A stretch of DNA of 64,000 nt from NCBI GenBank assembly GCA_900470095.1, contig UBZM01000050.1, forward strand, positions 1 to 64,000. The letters are read 5' to 3'. The notes beneath the pieces were generated by a model. The model worked only from the letters and a program-made list of their open reading frames with translations, searched no databases and was not told the origin of the DNA. Positions 33,365 to 42,809 of the stretch are shown in pieces (positions within the stretch are counted from its first letter, which is position 1; every line of letters begins with the position of its first letter). This stretch comes from Hyphomicrobiales bacterium. Its GTDB lineage: Bacteria > Pseudomonadota > Alphaproteobacteria > Rhizobiales > Beijerinckiaceae. The translations under genes were made by a program, and so were the position numbers.

Positions 33365-35794
33365 ATGTCCATTCCCACCCAATCTCGTGTCGTCATCATC
33401 GGCGGCGGTATCGTCGGCTGTTCCGTCGCCTATCATCTGACCAAGCTCGGCTGGCGCGATGTGCTCCTGCTCGAGCAGGGGCGCCTGTCCTCCGGCACCA
33501 CCTGGCACGCGGCCGGTCTGGTCGGGCAGCTGCGCAGCCAGTCGAGCATGACGCGCCTGATCCGCTATTCCACCGAGCTCTACGGGTCGCTGGAGCAGGA
33601 GACCGAGCTCGCCACGGGCTGGAAGCGCTGCGGCTCGGTTTCGGTCGCTCGCACGCCCGAACGCATGACGCAGCTGCGCCGGACCATTTCGGCGGCGCGC
33701 GCTCAAGGGGTGGAGATCGAGGAGCTGAGCCCTAAGGAGGCCGGCGAGAAATGGCCGGTGATGCGCACCGACGATCTCGTCGGCGGCGTCTGGCTCCCCG
33801 GAGACGGCAAGGCGAACCCGTCCGACATCACCCAGGCGCTGGCGCGCGGCGCCCGTAGCCGCGGCGCAATCGTGCGCGAAGGCATCCGCGTCACCGCCAT
33901 CGAGACTGAGAAGGGCCGGGTGAGGGCGGTGCAGACCGACCAGGGCCGGGTCGAATGCGAGGTCCTGGTCATCTGCGCGGGCCAATGGTCACGCGCGGTC
34001 GGGCAGATGTGCGGAGTCTCGGTGCCGTTGCATTCGGCCGAGCACATGTACATCGTCACCGACAAGATCGAGGGCGTGACGCCGGACCTGCCGGTGATGC
34101 GCGATCCCGATGGCTACACCTATTACAAGGAGGAGGTCGGCGGCCTCGTCATGGGCGGCTTCGAGCCCGATGCGAAGCCTTGGGGCATGGCCGGCATCCC
34201 CTATCCCTTCGAGTTCCAGCTCCTGCCCGATGACTGGGACCAGTTCGCGATCCTGATGGAAAACGCGCTGCAGCGCGTGCCGGCCCTGGAAACGGCGCAG
34301 ATCAAGACCTTCCTCAACGGTCCCGAGAGCTTCACGCCGGACAACAACTTCCTCCTGGGCGAGGCTCCGGAAGTGGCCGGCATCTATGTCGGCGCTGGCT
34401 TCAACTCGATGGGGATCGCGTCCGCCGGCGGCGCCGGCAGCGCACTGGCCGAATGGATCGTCGCGGGCGAGGCCACGAGCGATCTCTGGCCCGTCGACAT
34501 CCGCCGCTTCGCGAATTTCAACAACAATCCGGCCTGGCTGAAGGATCGCATCAAGGAGACGCTCGGCCTTCACTACGCCATGCCTTGGCCGAACCGCGAA
34601 CTCGATACTGCAAGGCCCTTCCGCCGCTCGCCGCTCTATGAGCGCCTGGCCGCCAAACAGGCTGTCTTCGGCTCCCGGATGGGCTGGGAACGCGCGAATT
34701 ATTTTGCCCGCACCGAGGATGAGCGCACGATCCGCTATTCCTTCGGGCAGCAGAACTGGTTCGAAACGGTCGCCGCGGAGCATCGTGCTTGCCGCGAGGC
34801 GGCCGGGCTCGTCGACATGAGCAGCTTCGCCAAGTTCCTGCTGCAGGGTCCGCAGGCCGAAGCGGCCTTGCAGCGCCTCTCCGCCAATGATGTGGCGGTT
34901 CCGGTGGGCAGCTCGGTCTACACCGCCTTGCTGAATGCGCGCGGCACCTTCGAAAGCGACCTCACGGCCGCCCGCATCGCGCCCGACACCTACCTGCTCC
35001 TGACCGGCACCGCCCAGGCGACGCGCGACGCGCACTGGATCAGGCGCCAGCTCCCGGAGGGAGCAACACTGACGGACGTGACATCGGCCTATGCCGTGCT
35101 CTCGCTGGCCGGCCCGAAGGTCGTCGAAATCCTCAGTCGCGTCTCGCCGGTCTCCTTCGATCCCGTCGATTTCCCGGCCAACGCGATCCGGCAGATGACC
35201 ATCGGCTATGCCACGACCTGGGCCTGCCGCCGGTCCTATCTGGGGGAGGGCTTCGAACTCTACGTGCCGGCGGAATTCGCAGCCGCGATCTACGATCTGC
35301 TGCACGAGGCCGGCGCCGATCTCGGGCTCGTCGATGTCGGATATTATGCGGTCGACTCGCTGCGCATCGAGAAGGGCTTCCGCGCCTGGGGACGCGAGCT
35401 GACGCCGGACATCAATCCCTACGAGGCCGGCCTCGGCTTCGCCGTGAAGCTGAACAAGGGCGATTTCATCGGCCGCGACGCCCTCACCATCGCCCGCGCG
35501 GCGCCGCGCACCAAGCGGCTGGTCGCGCTTGTCGGCCCCCGTCCGAACGGCCAGATGGCCTGGGGCGGCGAGGCGATCCTGGCCGATGGCAGGCCGGTCG
35601 GCGAGATCACCTCTGCGGCCTTCGGCGCAAGCGTCGACGGCATCGTCGCGCTCGGCTGGGCCCAAAGCCACGAGCCGATCGACCAGGCCTGGCTCGACGC
35701 GCGCAACTGGACGATCGATCTCGCGGGCACGGCGATCCCCGTGACGGCCAGCCTCGCTGCACCGCTCGACCGCTTGCAGGCGCGCGGAGCCTGA
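33365..35794 (+). CDS. FAD-dependent oxidoreductase with GcvT domain (dimethylglycine/sarcosine dehydrogenase-like)
   Basis: An 809-residue two-part enzyme. Residues 1-380 are a DAO-type flavoprotein (VVIIGGGIVGCSVAYHL at 9-25); H48 in GTTWHAAGL is the usual covalent-FAD histidine of DMGDH/SARDH. Residues about 430-809 are a GcvT/aminomethyltransferase-like folate domain (FAKFLLQGP, ELTPDINPYEAGLGFAVKL). Family enzymes oxidise N-methylglycines and pass the methylene to tetrahydrofolate. No signal peptide. purU follows after 4 bases, consistent with handling of the one-carbon product. Whether the substrate is dimethylglycine, sarcosine or another N-methyl amine is open. Confidence 0.9.
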   Translation: MSIPTQSRVVIIGGGIVGCSVAYHLTKLGWRDVLLLEQGRLSSGTTWHAAGLVGQLRSQSSMTRLIRYSTELYGSLEQETELATGWKRCGSVSVARTPERMTQLRRTISAARAQGVEIEELSPKEAGEKWPVMRTDDLVGGVWLPGDGKANPSDITQALARGARSRGAIVREGIRVTAIETEKGRVRAVQTDQGRVECEVLVICAGQWSRAVGQMCGVSVPLHSAEHMYIVTDKIEGVTPDLPVMRDPDGYTYYKEEVGGLVMGGFEPDAKPWGMAGIPYPFEFQLLPDDWDQFAILMENALQRVPALETAQIKTFLNGPESFTPDNNFLLGEAPEVAGIYVGAGFNSMGIASAGGAGSALAEWIVAGEATSDLWPVDIRRFANFNNNPAWLKDRIKETLGLHYAMPWPNRELDTARPFRRSPLYERLAAKQAVFGSRMGWERANYFARTEDERTIRYSFGQQNWFETVAAEHRACREAAGLVDMSSFAKFLLQGPQAEAALQRLSANDVAVPVGSSVYTALLNARGTFESDLTAARIAPDTYLLLTGTAQATRDAHWIRRQLPEGATLTDVTSAYAVLSLAGPKVVEILSRVSPVSFDPVDFPANAIRQMTIGYATTWACRRSYLGEGFELYVPAEFAAAIYDLLHEAGADLGLVDVGYYAVDSLRIEKGFRAWGRELTPDINPYEAGLGFAVKLNKGDFIGRDALTIARAAPRTKRLVALVGPRPNGQMAWGGEAILADGRPVGEITSAAFGASVDGIVALGWAQSHEPIDQAWLDARNWTIDLAGTAIPVTASLAAPLDRLQARGA

Positions 35795-35798
35795 GGGC

Positions 35799-36701
35799 AT
35801 GACCGATCTCACGCCGCTCGCCCCCGCCTTGACCAGGGACATCGTCCTGCGCAAGCCCGCCCGTGTCCTCAACCTCGCCTGCGAGGACCGGCCGGGAATC
35901 GTGCATGCCGTCAGCGGCGTGCTCTATCGGCACGGCTGCAACATCCTGGAAAGCGCGCAGTTCAGCGATCCGCGCGACGCCCGCTTCTTCATGCGCGTCG
36001 CCTTCGCCGCTGGCGATCGCTTCGACGATACGGCCTTTCGACGCGAGTTCGACGGCGTGGCCGGCACCTTCCAGATGAGCTGGGAGGCGGTCGACACGGC
36101 CCGCCCGGCCCGCGTCTTGCTGATGGTGTCACGCTTCGGCCATTGCCTGAACGATCTGCTCTTCCGCCAGGCCACGGGGAATCTCAACATCACGATTCCC
36201 GCGATCGTCTCGAACCACCGCGATTTCGAACCGCTGGCGCAGAATTACGGCATCCCGTTCCACTATCTGCCCGTCACGGCGGAGACCAAGGCGGAGCAGG
36301 AGGCAAAGCTGCTGGAGCTGGTTGCGCAGACCGATGCGTCGCTGGTCGTGCTCGCCCGCTATATGCAGGTGCTCTCCAACGATCTCTGCCGCGCGCTCGA
36401 CGGGCGGGCGATCAACATCCACCATTCCTTCCTGCCGAGCTTCAAGGGCGCCAAGCCGTACCATCAGGCCTATGACCGCGGCGTGAAGCTGATCGGCGCG
36501 ACGGCGCATTACGTGACGCCGGATCTGGACGAGGGCCCGATCATCGACCAGGACGTCGCGCGCGCCGATCATTCGCTGGCTCCCGACGATCTCGTCAGTG
36601 TCGGGCGCGATATCGAGGCGGTCGTGCTGGCGCGTGCGCTGCGCCTGCATGTTGAGCGGCGGGTAATGCTGGCCGGCCGGCGGACCGTCATCTTCCGCTA
36701 G
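35799..36701 (+). CDS. purU: Formyltetrahydrofolate deformylase
   Basis: A 300-residue PurU: N-terminal ACT domain (LACEDRPGIVHAVSGVLYRH) and C-terminal formyltransferase-like hydrolase. The catalytic Asn206-His208 (INIHHSFLPSF) and Asp244 (TPDLDEGPII) are present. It hydrolyses 10-formyl-THF to formate and THF, freeing folate when one-carbon flux is high, as expected during demethylation by the upstream flavoprotein. It is coupled to it by a 4-base gap. The housekeeping copy may lie elsewhere. Confidence 0.94.
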   Translation: MTDLTPLAPALTRDIVLRKPARVLNLACEDRPGIVHAVSGVLYRHGCNILESAQFSDPRDARFFMRVAFAAGDRFDDTAFRREFDGVAGTFQMSWEAVDTARPARVLLMVSRFGHCLNDLLFRQATGNLNITIPAIVSNHRDFEPLAQNYGIPFHYLPVTAETKAEQEAKLLELVAQTDASLVVLARYMQVLSNDLCRALDGRAINIHHSFLPSFKGAKPYHQAYDRGVKLIGATAHYVTPDLDEGPIIDQDVARADHSLAPDDLVSVGRDIEAVVLARALRLHVERRVMLAGRRTVIFR

Positions 36702-36730
36702 AACGTCCCTCGAAAATCGGATTCACCTGC

Positions 36731-36803
36731 AATCCTTTAGCGCTTTGTCTTCACGCAGTTCCGGAGGCAAAGCCGCGACGCAGTCTTGTGGGAATTGCTC
36801 CAG
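36731..36803. repeat. Rhizobiales-type intergenic palindromic element
   Basis: Contains an inverted repeat GCAGTTCC (36755-36762) and GGAATTGC (36791-36798), preceded by CCTTTAGCGCTTTG. I recall near-identical scattered elements in intergenic regions of Hyphomicrobiales genomes. It lies between the convergent ends of purU and the Na/Pi cotransporter gene and could help end transcription. Confidence 0.5.
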
Positions 36804-36960
36804 GAGCCCCTCCATCACGCCGGTTCTGGGCGGCGTCGCCGATAACGGTCACCATGCTGCTGGTAAAGTCGGCCGGGTGCGGGAACGGGATGATTTCATC
36901 GCATCCAAACAGAGCGCGGGCCGTAAGTGCTTTCACTCGGCCGCCTTCAGTGCGCCGCCA

Positions 36961-38625
36961 TCACTCGGCCGCCCGCATCAGGCGGCTTCCCATCAGGGCG
37001 CCCCGCTGTTCGAGAAGTCCGTGCACGGTGGCGGCGATATGGGCGTCGATGCGCTTCAGATCCCGCGCGATATCAAGCTGCAGCGCGCTGACGATCACGG
37101 CCTCGCGGCTGCCGGTGCGCATCTCCGCGAGATGGGCCTCGATCGCTTCCCGCTCCAGCTCGCGGAAGGTTTCCTTCTCGCGCACGATCCGGCGCGCGGT
37201 GGCTTCGTCCTGCGAGATGAAGACCGTGAGCGCCAGGCGCAGATGATCCCGCAACCGGTCATGGGTATCGGCGATGCGGGCAAGCGCTTCCTCGGGCAAC
37301 CGGCGCTGGTCGCGGATGCGCTTGCCGGCCATCTGCATCAGGTTCTTCTCGATGATGTCGCCGATATGCTCGAGATTGATCGCCAAAGTCAGCACCTCCG
37401 AGAGCCGGTGCTCGTCGGATTGCGACAGCGTCTCGTGCGCGATCGCGCCGACATAGAGCTGGATCTGGTTATAGAGGTTGTCGAGCACGTCGTCGGCCCG
37501 GCTGACTTCGGCCACCCGGGCCGGGTCGTCGCCCCTGAACGCCGTCAGCGACGTCTTCAGCATCCCGTCGACGACATCGGCCATATGCAGCACTTCGCGG
37601 GTCGCGTTGGCGAGCGCGAGCGTCGGCGTGGTGAGCGCCGCGGCATCGAGATAGCGCGGGCGCGAAGGGTCCGCTTCCGGCGCGGGATCGGGCAGGAGGC
37701 GCGTCAGGACGCCCGCGAAAGCCGGCAGCGGGACAAGGAAGAGCGCAGCCATCACGATGTTGAAGCCAAGGTGGAACAGCGCCGCCGTTTGCGCGGGATG
37801 GCTCGCGAACCGCTCCGCAAGCGGGGTGAGCACGGGCAGAAGCAGCAGGCCGGCCGCGCAGCCCAGAAGGCGGTTGGCGAGGTTGCCGACCGGCACGCGC
37901 CTGGCCGCGGCATTGCCGTTCATCGCCTGGACGAGCGGATTGAGCGCCGTGCCGAGATTGCAGCCCAGCACCATCGCCAGCATGGTCTGGGTTCCGACGA
38001 CCCCGGTCGCGGCAAGGCTCATCACGACCAGGATCGCCGCAAGCGAGGAATGAGCGGCAAAGCTGAGCACCGCGGCCAGGAGCAAGGCAATCAGCGGATC
38101 GCCCGAGAGCGCGCCGAGAACCGTGCGCAGCACCTGCGAGTGCTCGACCGGCGCCATCGTGCCCTGCATCAGGCGCAGGGACAGCAGCATCAGGCCCAGC
38201 CCGAACAGCGCCTTCGCCATTTCATTGGCGGCCAGCCGGCCAAAGCGGCGCATGCCGAGATAGCCGACGAGGAGCAGGAGCGGCACCATCATGCTGGTGT
38301 CGAAGCCGACGAGCTGGACGATCAGCGTCGTCCCGACATTGGCGCCGAGCATCATCGCCAGGGCCGGCGCCAGCGCGATCAATCCGGCGCCGGAGAACGA
38401 GGCGATCATCATCGCGGTCGCCGTGCTGGATTGCAGGCCGGCCGTCACCAGAAGCCCCGCGCCGAAGGCCCGCCAGCGACTGTCGAGACCTGTCGCCAGC
38501 AGCGCGCGCAACCGGCTGCCGAAGGCGGCCGTGACCCCCGCCGTCACCAGCTGCACGCTCCAGAGCAGCAGGGCGACCTCGCCGGCGAGCGCGAGCAGGA
38601 TCTGGGTCGGCGTCTGCCCTGTCAT
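36961..38625 (-). CDS. Na+/phosphate cotransporter family protein (NptA/YjbB-like, with PhoU-like domain)
   Basis: A 554-residue membrane protein with two Na/Pi repeats. The repeat signatures TAGLQSSTATAMMIASFSGAG (around residue 60) and AHSSLAAILVVMSLAATG (around 190) are the QSSS-like motifs. A cytosolic PhoU-like helical domain covers about 340-554. In E. coli the relative YjbB exports phosphate. It follows the phosphonate transporter genes on the same strand, separated by 176 bases of repeats. Release of phosphate by PhnA during growth on phosphonate carbon would make an exporter useful (inference). It may instead have its own promoter and unrelated role. Confidence 0.88.
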   Translation of the reverse strand: MTGQTPTQILLALAGEVALLLWSVQLVTAGVTAAFGSRLRALLATGLDSRWRAFGAGLLVTAGLQSSTATAMMIASFSGAGLIALAPALAMMLGANVGTTLIVQLVGFDTSMMVPLLLLVGYLGMRRFGRLAANEMAKALFGLGLMLLSLRLMQGTMAPVEHSQVLRTVLGALSGDPLIALLLAAVLSFAAHSSLAAILVVMSLAATGVVGTQTMLAMVLGCNLGTALNPLVQAMNGNAAARRVPVGNLANRLLGCAAGLLLLPVLTPLAERFASHPAQTAALFHLGFNIVMAALFLVPLPAFAGVLTRLLPDPAPEADPSRPRYLDAAALTTPTLALANATREVLHMADVVDGMLKTSLTAFRGDDPARVAEVSRADDVLDNLYNQIQLYVGAIAHETLSQSDEHRLSEVLTLAINLEHIGDIIEKNLMQMAGKRIRDQRRLPEEALARIADTHDRLRDHLRLALTVFISQDEATARRIVREKETFRELEREAIEAHLAEMRTGSREAVIVSALQLDIARDLKRIDAHIAATVHGLLEQRGALMGSRLMRAAE

Positions 38626-38643
38626 GATCGCGTTCTCCCGCGC

Positions 38644-38751
38644 GCCGCTAAAGCATCGGCCCGAAAAGTGGATTGCGGTTTTCGGGAAAACCGATGCGCC
38701 GCTAGAGCATCGGCCCGAAAAGTGGATGCCGGTTTTCGGGAAGGCCGATGC
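38644..38751. repeat. Two tandem copies of a 54-base palindromic repeat (element X)
   Basis: Unit 1 (38644-38697) and unit 2 (38698-38751) both read GCATCGGCCCGAAAAGTGG then GGTTTTCGGG and CCGATGC, giving nested inverted repeats (GCATCGG/CCGATGC and CCCGAAAA/TTTTCGGG). They differ at a handful of bases. An inverted single copy lies at 55942-55986. Confidence 0.9.
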
Positions 38752-38763
38752 GCCACAGAAGGC

Positions 38764-38804
38764 TGGATCATCGGACCGGATGCGATATCCCGCCCGACGA
38801 TCTA
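38764..38804. repeat. Second palindromic repeat (element Y) at the phnU stop
   Basis: TGGATCATCGGACCGGA is followed by an imperfect inverted half ending GACGATCTA. The last three bases are the complement of the phnU stop codon. A more perfect copy sits at 55889-55929, also next to element X. Likely a transcript-end hairpin. Confidence 0.8.
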
Positions 38805-40517
38805 GCGTTGCCGCCAGTGCTGCAGGCGGCCGAAGACCAGACGGTCGAGGCCGGCATGGGCGAGTTTCACGGCAATGGCCGTGAACATGATGATGCTCGC
38901 CATGCCGGCCGCCGAGGCCATGGCGCCCGCCTCATCCATATGCACGATCGCGATCGAGGCGAGCTTGGTGTCGGCGCCATAGAGGAAGATCACGGCCGAG
39001 ACCGTGGTCAGTGCGTTGACGAAGACATAGACCGCGATGTCGAGGATCGCCGGCATGCAGATCGGCGCCGTCACCCGTCGGAATGTCGACCAGAACGGCA
39101 CCTTGAGCGAGGCCGAAACCGACTCGAACTCGCTGTCGAGCTGCTTCAGGCTCGTCAGCGCGGTGATGTGCCCGACCGTGTAGAAATGGGCGATGGTGTT
39201 GATCACGAGGATCGTCAGCGTCCCGTAGAGGAAGCCGAGCGGATTCCACCCCGCATTGAAGAAGAAGACATAGCCCAGGCCGAGCACCAGGCCGGGCACG
39301 GCCATGGGCAGCATCGCCAGGAACTGGGCGAAGGCGCGCAGCCGCGGGTAGAGCTTCACCTTCTCGATCAGATAGGCGCCGATGAAGATCAGCGCCGTGC
39401 CGATCACCGCCGTCAGGGACGCGAGCAGCAACGAGTTGCCATAGGTCTTCCAGCCATCCGGCTCGACCGCGGCGAAGTTGTAATTGCTCAAGGTCAGGGA
39501 CAGGTTGTAGGGCCAATATTTGACGAAGGAGCCCCAGAAGGCGATCGCGTAGGGGCTGACGATCGCGAAGGCGATCACGCCGACGAAGCCGAGCAGGGCG
39601 AGATCGCGGCGCCGGTCAGGGCGCGGCACATAGGGAACGGCGCGGGCCGAGAGCATGGCGCCCTGGCGCCGCTGCACCACGCGGTCGACGAAGAAGGCCA
39701 GCACCGCCGGCACCAGCAGGATGATGCCGACCACGGCGCCCATCGGGAAATTCTGCTGGCCGACGACCTGCTTGTAGGCGTCGGTCGCCAGCACGTTGAA
39801 CTGCCCGCCGATCACCTTGGGAATGCCGAAATCGGTGATGACCAGCGTGAAGACGACGAAGACGGCGCTGATCACGCCATAGCGCGCGCCGGGAAGGGTG
39901 ATCGTCCGGAAAATCCGCCAGCGCGAGGTACCCATCGCGTCGGCCGCTTCGCGCAGCCGGCCGTCCGAAAGGGCGAGCGCCGTGACGAGGATCAGCATGG
40001 CGTGCGGAAAGCTGTAGAGCGTCTCCGCCGCGATGATGCCGACCGGGCCGTAGAGCGAGGCGCCCATCATCCAGGACTTGAGCAGCCCCTGGTTGCCGAA
40101 GACATAGATCAGCGCGAGGCCCGACAGCAGGGACGGGGCGAAGACAGGGATCATTGCCGCCGCATAGAAGACGCCCTTGGCGGGAATGCAGCTGCGGCGC
40201 AGCGCATAGGCATAGAGAAAGGCGAGCGGCACCACGATGACCGTGGTCGCACTGGCGACCGCGAGGCTGTTGAGCAGCGAGAAGAACAGCGTCGGCGTCG
40301 TCGCATAGCTGACGAAATTCGCCAGGCCGACGAAGTTCCCGTGCGTGTCCTCAAGACTCTTGGAGAGCAGGGCCCAGAGGGGCAGGGCGATGATCAGGAC
40401 CAGCACCGCGCAGAGCGCGACGATCAGGACCCCGGCGACATGGCGCTCGCTGATCCGCACCGGCGCCACCTTCACGGACGCATCGATCATCGTCAGCCGT
40501 GGTGCGAGGTCGCTCAT
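38802..40517 (-). CDS. phnU: 2-aminoethylphosphonate ABC transporter permease (two fused permease domains)
   Basis: A 571-residue permease with two BPD_transp_1 domains in one chain, about twelve helices. The two EAA loops are LREAADAMGTSRWRIFRTI (near 195) and EFESVSASLKVPFWSTFRRV (near 460). This fits the PhnU2-type single permease of putative 2-AEP importers, replacing separate PhnU and PhnV. ATG 40517 overlaps the phnT stop. The stop codon lies inside palindrome Y. Substrate assignment rests on the adjacent phnWAY genes. Confidence 0.9.
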   Translation of the reverse strand: MSDLAPRLTMIDASVKVAPVRISERHVAGVLIVALCAVLVLIIALPLWALLSKSLEDTHGNFVGLANFVSYATTPTLFFSLLNSLAVASATTVIVVPLAFLYAYALRRSCIPAKGVFYAAAMIPVFAPSLLSGLALIYVFGNQGLLKSWMMGASLYGPVGIIAAETLYSFPHAMLILVTALALSDGRLREAADAMGTSRWRIFRTITLPGARYGVISAVFVVFTLVITDFGIPKVIGGQFNVLATDAYKQVVGQQNFPMGAVVGIILLVPAVLAFFVDRVVQRRQGAMLSARAVPYVPRPDRRRDLALLGFVGVIAFAIVSPYAIAFWGSFVKYWPYNLSLTLSNYNFAAVEPDGWKTYGNSLLLASLTAVIGTALIFIGAYLIEKVKLYPRLRAFAQFLAMLPMAVPGLVLGLGYVFFFNAGWNPLGFLYGTLTILVINTIAHFYTVGHITALTSLKQLDSEFESVSASLKVPFWSTFRRVTAPICMPAILDIAVYVFVNALTTVSAVIFLYGADTKLASIAIVHMDEAGAMASAAGMASIIMFTAIAVKLAHAGLDRLVFGRLQHWRQR

Positions 40518-41605
40518 CGTGCGCCCCCCGCAAAGACATGCAGGGCCTCGGGCGGAAAGGCGACGGTGCAGACCTGTCCCGCCGTGATGCCGAGATCGCG
40601 CATCGCATTGGTCGAGAAATCGGCCGCGATCCGGGTCGAACGGGAACTTGTCGGCTCCAGATGCGCCCGGCAGTAGGAACCGAGGAAAGCGAGGTCCCCG
40701 ATCCGCGCTTCGAAGCGGTTCGGCGTATCCTCCCCGATGCTGCGGGTGCGAACCTCTTCTGGCCGCATCGCCAGCCGCACCGGCGTGCCCACGGCGAAGG
40801 GGGTGGCATTGGCGACGAGCAGGTCGAGTTCGTCGACACGGACCCGGCCCGGCCCGGTCACGATCGCATCCATGAAGGTCATATGCCCGACGAAATCGGC
40901 GACGAAGGGCGTGGCAGGGCGCCGGTAGATCTCCTCGGGCGTACCGACCTGCTCGACGCCACCGTCCCGCATCACGACGATGCGGTCGGCCATCGCAAGC
41001 GCCTCCTCCTGATCATGCGTCACCATGATCGTGGTCACGCCGAGCCGCTGCTGCAGCGAGCGCATTTCATCGCGCAGGCGCACGCGGACCTTGGCGTCGA
41101 GGGCCGAAAGCGGCTCGTCGAGCAGCAGCAGCTCCGGCGAGGTGGCAAGCGCGCGCGCCAGCGCCACGCGCTGCTGCTGGCCGCCCGAAAGCTGGATCGG
41201 ATATTTCTTGCCCTGCTCGGGCAGGCCGACCAGCGTCAGCAATTCCTCGACGCGGCGGGCGATCTCGGCGGACGAGCGACGCCGGTTGACGAGGCCATAG
41301 CCGATATTGTCGGTGACGGTGAGATTGGGGAAGAGCGCGTAGGACTGGAAGACGATCCCGAAATCGCGCTCAGACGGGCTGGCCCGCGACACGTCGCGCC
41401 CGCCCATGAGGATGGTGCCGCCATCCTGCTGGTCGAGGCCGGCGATGGCCCGCAGCAATGTCGTCTTGCCGCAGCCCGACGGCCCGAGAAAGCAGACGAA
41501 CTCGCCGCGGCGGATGTCGAGATCGATATCGTGCAACGCCCGGAACGCGCCGTAATTCTTGGAGAGGTCGCGGATCGAGAGAAACGGGGGGGCAGTCGTG
41601 GACAT
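40514..41605 (-). CDS. phnT: 2-aminoethylphosphonate ABC transporter ATP-binding protein
   Basis: A 363-residue ATPase with Walker A GPSGCGKTT (about 40-48), Q-loop FQSYALFPN, signature LSGGQQQRVALARAL, Walker B LLLLDEPLSALD and H-loop VTHDQ, then a TOBE domain at the C-terminus. It belongs to the PotA/FbpC-like class used with phosphonate, iron and polyamine importers. It is separated from phnS by a 124-base spacer holding a strong hairpin. Confidence 0.92.
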   Translation of the reverse strand: MSTTAPPFLSIRDLSKNYGAFRALHDIDLDIRRGEFVCFLGPSGCGKTTLLRAIAGLDQQDGGTILMGGRDVSRASPSERDFGIVFQSYALFPNLTVTDNIGYGLVNRRRSSAEIARRVEELLTLVGLPEQGKKYPIQLSGGQQQRVALARALATSPELLLLDEPLSALDAKVRVRLRDEMRSLQQRLGVTTIMVTHDQEEALAMADRIVVMRDGGVEQVGTPEEIYRRPATPFVADFVGHMTFMDAIVTGPGRVRVDELDLLVANATPFAVGTPVRLAMRPEEVRTRSIGEDTPNRFEARIGDLAFLGSYCRAHLEPTSSRSTRIAADFSTNAMRDLGITAGQVCTVAFPPEALHVFAGGAR

Positions 41606-41689
41606 CGGGACCGACCTTCATCTGAACAGGCAGTGATCAGGCTCGCCGGCAACGGCGAGGCCGCACGCTTGGCGTCTTGCACAGACCAT

Positions 41690-41718
41690 GCCGCCGGCCG
41701 CTTGCGCGGGCCGGCGGC
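41690..41718 (-). other. Strong intercistronic hairpin between phnS and phnT
   Basis: A perfect 10-base stem GCCGCCGGCC (41690-41699) / GGCCGGCGGC (41709-41718) with a 9-base loop, twelve bases past the phnS stop. No T-run follows. Such structures protect upstream mRNA for abundant binding proteins, as in malE-malF. Confidence 0.75.
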
Positions 41719-41729
41719 CTGGCAAAGGC

Positions 41730-42749
41730 TCAGTTCTTCGGCGCCGACTTCGACTCGTAGCGCTTCGACCATTCGGCGAGCACGCGCTCGCGATTATCGG
41801 CCATCCAGCTGAGGTCGTTCTTGATCATCCCGGCCTCGGCATTGACGGGATAGTTGGCCGGCTTGTTCTCGACACCCGGCGCAGCCACGATGGCGTAGGT
41901 CTGCGAATAGAGCTCGTTCGCCGCCTTGGTCGTCGACCAGTCGGCGATCTTCTTGGAGACGGCGAGGTTCTTGCTGCCCTTGACGATGGCGCTGGCTTCC
42001 ATTTCCCAGCCCACGCCCTCCTTCGGAATCACGACCTCGATCGGCGCGCCCTTGGTCTTCTCGGATGCGCCGCGCATGTCGAGCGCCAGACCGATGGTGC
42101 GCTCGCCGCGGGCTGCCTGCACGCAAGGCGCGGAACCGGAATGGAGATAGGCGCCGATATTCTCGTGTAGCCCGTCCATGAACTTCCAGCCTTCGGCCTC
42201 GCCCATGCTCTGCAGCCAGCCGGCGACCATCAGATAGCCGGTGCCGGAGGAGGCTGGGTGGGGCATCACGATCTTGCCTTTGAACGCCGGGTTGAGCAGG
42301 TCCTTCCACGAGGCCGGCACGGGCACGCCCTTGGCCTCGGCCGTATTGTAGCAGACGACGCCGAGATAGGCGTCCATGCCTGTCCAGGTATAGGGACTGT
42401 TGGGATCGCGGAAGACCGGCTTCAGCGCATCGGCGCCGGCCGGCTTGTAGGTTTCCAGCAGCCCGGCCTTCTCGAACATGAGCAGGCTGGACGCCGCGAG
42501 CCCCATCACCATGTCCGCCCGCGGATTGTCCTTTTCGGCCAGGAAGCGGGCGGTGATGACTCCGGTGGAGTCGCGGACCCAGACCACCTCTGCCTCCGGC
42601 ACGGCCTTCTCGATCGAGGCCTTGAACGGTCCGAGCTGGTCGTTCTCGAGAGCGGTGTAGATCGTTACCTTCGTTTTCTGCGCCAGGGCGACGCCGGGAA
42701 TTGCGAGCGCGAATGCCCCGATGACGCAGGAAGCAAGCCAGTTCTTCAT
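41730..42749 (-). CDS. phnS: 2-aminoethylphosphonate ABC transporter substrate-binding protein
   Basis: A 339-residue periplasmic binding protein of the iron/phosphonate (SBP family 1/6-like) class. Signal peptide MKNWLASCVIGAFALAIPGV..ALAQ, cleavage near residue 23, then KTKVTIYTALENDQ. WVRDSTGVITARFLAE and MPHPASSGTGYLMVAGW fit the PhnS2 type. The SSGTG loop probably binds the phosphonate. It is preceded by a terminator-like hairpin that separates it from phnY, so transporter levels may be set apart from the enzymes. Confidence 0.92.
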   Translation of the reverse strand: MKNWLASCVIGAFALAIPGVALAQKTKVTIYTALENDQLGPFKASIEKAVPEAEVVWVRDSTGVITARFLAEKDNPRADMVMGLAASSLLMFEKAGLLETYKPAGADALKPVFRDPNSPYTWTGMDAYLGVVCYNTAEAKGVPVPASWKDLLNPAFKGKIVMPHPASSGTGYLMVAGWLQSMGEAEGWKFMDGLHENIGAYLHSGSAPCVQAARGERTIGLALDMRGASEKTKGAPIEVVIPKEGVGWEMEASAIVKGSKNLAVSKKIADWSTTKAANELYSQTYAIVAAPGVENKPANYPVNAEAGMIKNDLSWMADNRERVLAEWSKRYESKSAPKN

Positions 42750-42809
42750 GTTCTCATCCCCTCGTGGTGATCGATTAGAGCGCTCTTTCGGCGTTTTCCC
42801 CTGAGATAC

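Noticed and set aside
38644..38751. Could the tandem repeats be a CRISPR array?
   Set aside because: Only two units, directly joined without variable spacers, and no cas genes in the window.
36745..38805. 686-codon plus frame across the Na/Pi cotransporter gene
   Set aside because: Low-complexity Arg/Gln/His-rich product, complement of a membrane-protein gene whose motifs are clear.
38748..40676. 642-codon plus frame across phnU
   Set aside because: Antisense shadow with charged low-complexity translation; phnU on the opposite strand has all permease motifs.
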